Under the pieces are notes generated by a model. That model did no database searches. It was not told the origin of the DNA and worked only from the letters and a program-made list of their open reading frames with translations. From assembly GCA_013365365.1 (NCBI GenBank), contig JABVXU010000184.1, forward strand, positions 1-64,000: DNA of 64,000 bases, in the 5' to 3' direction. Source of the stretch: Cruorifilaria tuberocauda. Its lineage: Eukaryota; Nematoda; Chromadorea; Rhabditida; Onchocercidae. Position 1 is the stretch's first letter. The number at the start of each line of letters is the position of its first letter. Shown here piece after piece: positions 60,541 through 64,000 of this stretch. The position numbers and the translations under genes are program-made.

Positions 60541-60945
60541 GAGTAAATACCGGAACGAGTAAATCAATAAATTTCTTCCGGAAAAGGATCCCCTCATCCC
60601 CAAATGAAGCAACGCGACCAATTCCCTACCGGAGAGATGCCTTCATATTCCCGGAACAACTAGGTGAAGCGATCAAAGGATTTTGTCTCTTGATACCGTT
60701 AACTATCATCACCAAACTTCAGGCGAATAACCGCTATAACGATATTCTTCCGTGAAATGAGAGTGTTCTCCTTCGAATTAAAGAAATTTCACGATACTAT
60801 AAAGTCTATGAATAACTCTCAGGAAATGACATGATTATTGGATGATAATAATATCGCAGCAGCGATAATAATAGTATTGATAAAGTGAATATTGATATTA
60901 ACCAGTAAAGGAATAAATTCCGGAATAGATTTTCCGGTGATGGTT
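60541..60945. promoter_or_regulatory. GC-richer segment with repeated CCGGAA motifs
   Basis: CCGGAA or its reverse TTCCGG occurs about six times here (near 60,549, 60,577, 60,652, 60,919 and 60,931, with ccggag near 60,633). CCGGAA is the core of ETS-family binding sites. The segment is less AT-rich than its surroundings. It lies about 140 to 540 bases beyond the stop of the MIG-18-like gene, so it is downstream of that gene. No coding frame is convincing. A regulatory role is inferred only. Confidence 0.3.
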
Positions 60946-61082
60946 TGCTTTGTTTCATTTTATTCTATCGTAGAAGGCTATGAATGCGAAATTTTCAACA
61001 ATTTTCAACATCTAATAATTCATGCAATTTAAAGTTTATTTAATTTAAAACAAGAATCTAATCGAATTTAAACATGCATTTG

Positions 61083-62555
61083 CTATATTTGTTTTGAATT
61101 GCTCAGATAACGAATCTTTAATTTGAAGGTTTCATCATTGGCTATGAAATTAGCCGCATTCATATGAAGCCATCGAATTGGTGCTTCTTTCAAACGGTTA
61201 TCGATCAATTCCGGTAAATTCTGATTTTTACCCTTGTTTGACGGATGCTTGACAGGTACATCCTGTCGTACCTATAAGCAAACAAAAAATTATAACAAAT
61301 TTCAGTACCAGAAATATATAAGTATGAATCATCAGGAGTCAGGGCAATATTTTGATGGCTTAGTATTAGAAAAAATTTCCACTAGATTTCTTGTCATTGT
61401 ACAATGGTATCTGATTGCTGCTTCATTATCATTATAGTGATATGATAGTGATGTTGAGGATGTGGAGTAATGAAGAAAGTTATCAGTTAATAACTAATAA
61501 CTGCTATTTCAAATAAATTACCTCAGCATAGTATTGTACTCTTCCTGGATACTCCTCATATCGATCACAAACATGTTTCACTAGGCCATTATAGCTAATC
61601 TGGCCAATTTTCAATAGATTCCAATGTTTCGTTTCATTCTGATAATAGCAACCTGAAATCAAACTTATAATTATAAATATACTTTTAGTATTTATAGAAT
61701 TTATATTATTACTAAAATAAATTAACTGAATGAATACACCTGTAATCCATCGACCACTTTCCAAGCAAAGCCACTGAAAATAATCCTGTCGAAATGACTC
61801 ACCAACATGATACTGTGTACCATTTATCGTACATCGAGGTTCTAAAATCGGAACACATTAACCGGTTAACGACTCATGCTAATTATCCGGGAGCTATCTC
61901 ATAAATCAAATTTTTTATCTTACCAAATCTTCTGTATAAATTACATATCTTACCTTCTTCATATTTAAGCTTGAATCTATCGAAGCTGCAACTAAACCAA
62001 AACTCATCAACAGTTTTATTATCGCCAGCCTGAATTAGCATCTTTCCGGATTTATCACTACCTTGACAGCCCAGAAATTCTGCTTGATCACTGAAAGTGA
62101 TTACTTTATTTATTTGTTATTTTTTAAGCAAATAAAATCCATCGAATTATTTGAAAAGAATTATAAGCATGCATTATTTTACCCAATGATAAAAATTTAA
62201 TAAAAAAGATTTGCATACGCATTCCTTCCATGACAGCTATAGAGCCAAGTATCATCATCGAGCCATTTCTCGCCATTTTTCCTACATCCACCACTCCAAT
62301 CACGACAATCGCAGTCATCTGTGATATTCTTATCACACATAATGATGATGATAAGACAACGAGAACTTCGTGAAATTTTCGAACAATTCTTTATTGATTC
62401 ATCCGTGATTATCTTTTTATCTATGATTATCTTTTAGCATTTTAAGATTTGCAAGAATTACTTGGCAATAACTCAATTCCGGTTGAACTGATCTTGTTGA
62501 TGAAAAGGAATACGAGCAGAGGTGACACCACATGTATCACTTTCTGAAGTTCCAT
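61083..62555 (-). CDS. Secreted MIG-18-like protein with four cysteine modules
   Basis: A likely secreted extracellular-matrix-type protein. Exons (minus): 62462-62555, 62219-62318, 61954-62090, 61740-61841, 61522-61652, 61083-61271; phases join to give 250 residues. Residues 1-27 form a signal peptide (a basic start, then VVSPLLVFLF). Four short modules follow, each with a Cys, a Gly-containing turn and a closing Cys: C43-C60 (ending TWLYSC), C73-C99 (FWFSC), C114-C136 (INGTQYHVGESF to WLC) and C146-C173 (GQISYNGLVKHVC). This resembles the fibronectin type I-like modules of C. elegans MIG-18, which acts with the MIG-17 metalloprotease in gonad cell migration. The last 62 residues lack cysteines and are basic. 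The family call rests on pattern, not a search; function in this worm is unknown. Confidence 0.75.
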
Positions 62556-63871
62556 TCTAATATAGGATTTAGAATCTTAATAAATTATTTGAATTTAAAA
62601 TACCGAGAGATAAAATGTTGCTTCAAAAGAAAGCGATCAGATATGCTTATCGGTTACCTAAAATATTTCGCCAAAAAGAAGAAGGAGATATTTTTCAATT
62701 ATCACTGGAAGATATCAATTCATAGATGAACAAATGATAATTACTTTCTTTAGGATGTTTTGATTTCCTCCGAGAGAAAGAATAATCAATAAGATATGGA
62801 AAAGTAAATTGATTAGTGAAAGGAAAATGAATAATACTCTAAATTTTTTCAAATTTCTCTTCTCAATCACATTATTCCTATAATTAAGAAAAGATAAGAA
62901 ATAAAAAAAAATTCAATCAATGAAATAAATGAATATTATGAAGATGCATTGCATATAATGATTCTCTCTTATCACTTCTATAAAAATCAAATTATCAGAT
63001 AACTCTTCATCATTTCTAGAACAGTGATAAAAAAGGAATATTGAATAAAGAAATGAATAGATAGATGGATGGATGAAAATGGAGTAAAGAATCTCGAATT
63101 TTACTCGTCACTACGACAACTCGTTGTGCACACATTGAACCCATCTTGACCCCTTCCATTTCTATCCAATAAATAATCAATCGTTCATTAGTTCATTCAT
63201 TCGTCCATCGCAATACATATCACCATCTTTTACCAGATTATCAGCCGTTGTTATCTATTTCTCTTTTATCATTTCACCTCATCATCTTTTCATATCAGTC
63301 AATTGTTTTTGAATCGAATGTCTTTCAGGTTTGTATATCTCTTAGAAAAACGATAATTTATTTGAAAAGGATTATCAAATTGCATGAGTGCTATATGACA
63401 ATGCGGGAAAATAACAGTAACATTCCTTCCTTAATCTGCTTATTGCCCTAAATGATAATGGAATAATCAAATTGCAATATTGAAATTAAAATTATATAAT
63501 AGCAATTTGATTTTCAATAGTTTATGTGAAGCGATTTGATGAATCGTTGAATTTGTGAAAATTTTTGCGTAATTTTGCTTAGTATTTGTTGGCGTCAGTT
63601 GGGGTCAATTACGTGCGTGAAGACGAAAGAATACTTCTGAAGTTGTATTAAAATTTTGTGATAAAGACTGAAAAAAAAATTTCGGACGAATAAATTTATT
63701 TTGAAAATTTAAGTTGAACATTTGGAATGGAATTGTAATGAAAGTGATTCTTAGTAATGTTTTCATTCAGAATGCCTGAAGAATTTCTACTATGATAGCA
63801 ATCAATAAACCATTCCATTGTTACAATAAATGAATTTGCAAAAAAAACAAATATCAATAAATTAAATTTAC
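62556..63871. other. Intergenic region upstream of the MIG-18-like gene
   Basis: No supported gene. It is AT-rich with a short gatggatgga run near 63,060. The start of the MIG-18-like gene at 62,555 has no strong acceptor just upstream, so its promoter should lie in the left part. Confidence 0.5.
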
Positions 63872-63958
63872 CCATTTACTATCACAAAGTAGAAATCCAA
63901 AGTTTCCACTCGTTACATCTGCACACGAAATTTTTTTCACATTATCTTCCTTCTTGTA
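63872..63958 (-). CDS. Possible exon of a further gene at the right edge
   Basis: On the minus strand a possible acceptor (ttatctgatacaag) is followed by an open stretch reading KEDNVKKISCADVTSGNFGF then LLCDSKW, closing on donor gtaaat at 63,871. The two cysteines and final Trp recall the modules of the neighbouring MIG-18-like protein, so this could be part of a paralogue extending beyond the window. It is only one short exon with no start codon in view, so it may be chance. Confidence 0.22.
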
Positions 63959-64000
63959 TCAGATAAAAAAATCTGTTTGTCATTTCAATATATGCATTCT

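Overview
The window looks like nuclear DNA from a nematode, probably a parasitic clade III (filarial-type) worm. It is very AT-rich. Its genes are cut into many short exons by introns of about 50 to 2,000 bases that begin with gt and usually end in the worm-type acceptor ttttcag. Several start codons lie just downstream of a strong unpaired acceptor, as expected for spliced-leader trans-splicing. The proteins include nematode families: a TWK-type potassium channel and a MIG-18-like secreted protein. The species cannot be fixed from this window. No bacterial operon, CRISPR array, phage or intact transposon was seen.

Layout from left to right: 1-3,437 no gene seen; 3,438-9,815 (-) two-pore-domain K+ channel, 12 exons; 9,816-21,189 a long gene-free stretch with simple repeats, a cluster of TTACGTC motifs and several hairpin-forming segments; 21,190-26,313 (+) a large protein with three tandem NADAR domains, a predicted coiled coil and an SP/RS-rich tail; 26,958-28,309 (-) ZNF830/CCDC16-like zinc-finger protein; 28,678-30,081 (+) TFIID subunit TAF7, divergent from the previous gene across a 368-base gap; 30,082-36,098 no convincing gene; 36,099-38,788 (+) protein-tyrosine sulfotransferase; 39,768-about 40,228 (+) a doubtful small gene with a presequence-like N-terminus; 40,287-42,605 (-) the meiotic recombinase DMC1; 44,606-about 45,233 (+) a doubtful small gene; 46,437-48,477 (-) a PP1-family phosphatase with an unusual tail; 49,223-55,034 (-) SLC26-type anion transporter; 55,035-61,082 no gene seen; 61,083-62,555 (-) secreted four-module MIG-18-like protein; 63,872-about 63,958 (-) one possible exon of another gene.

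I joined the exons by hand so that every intron phase matches. The only failure is one junction of the NADAR gene (24,528 to 24,868), which needs a micro-exon or carries an indel. The genes are mostly independent housekeeping, germline and membrane functions. The ZNF830/TAF7 pair probably shares a bidirectional promoter region. The two most notable items are the triple-NADAR protein, whose three copies each lack a different part of the usual motif set, and an intact DMC1, a gene absent from Caenorhabditis elegans.
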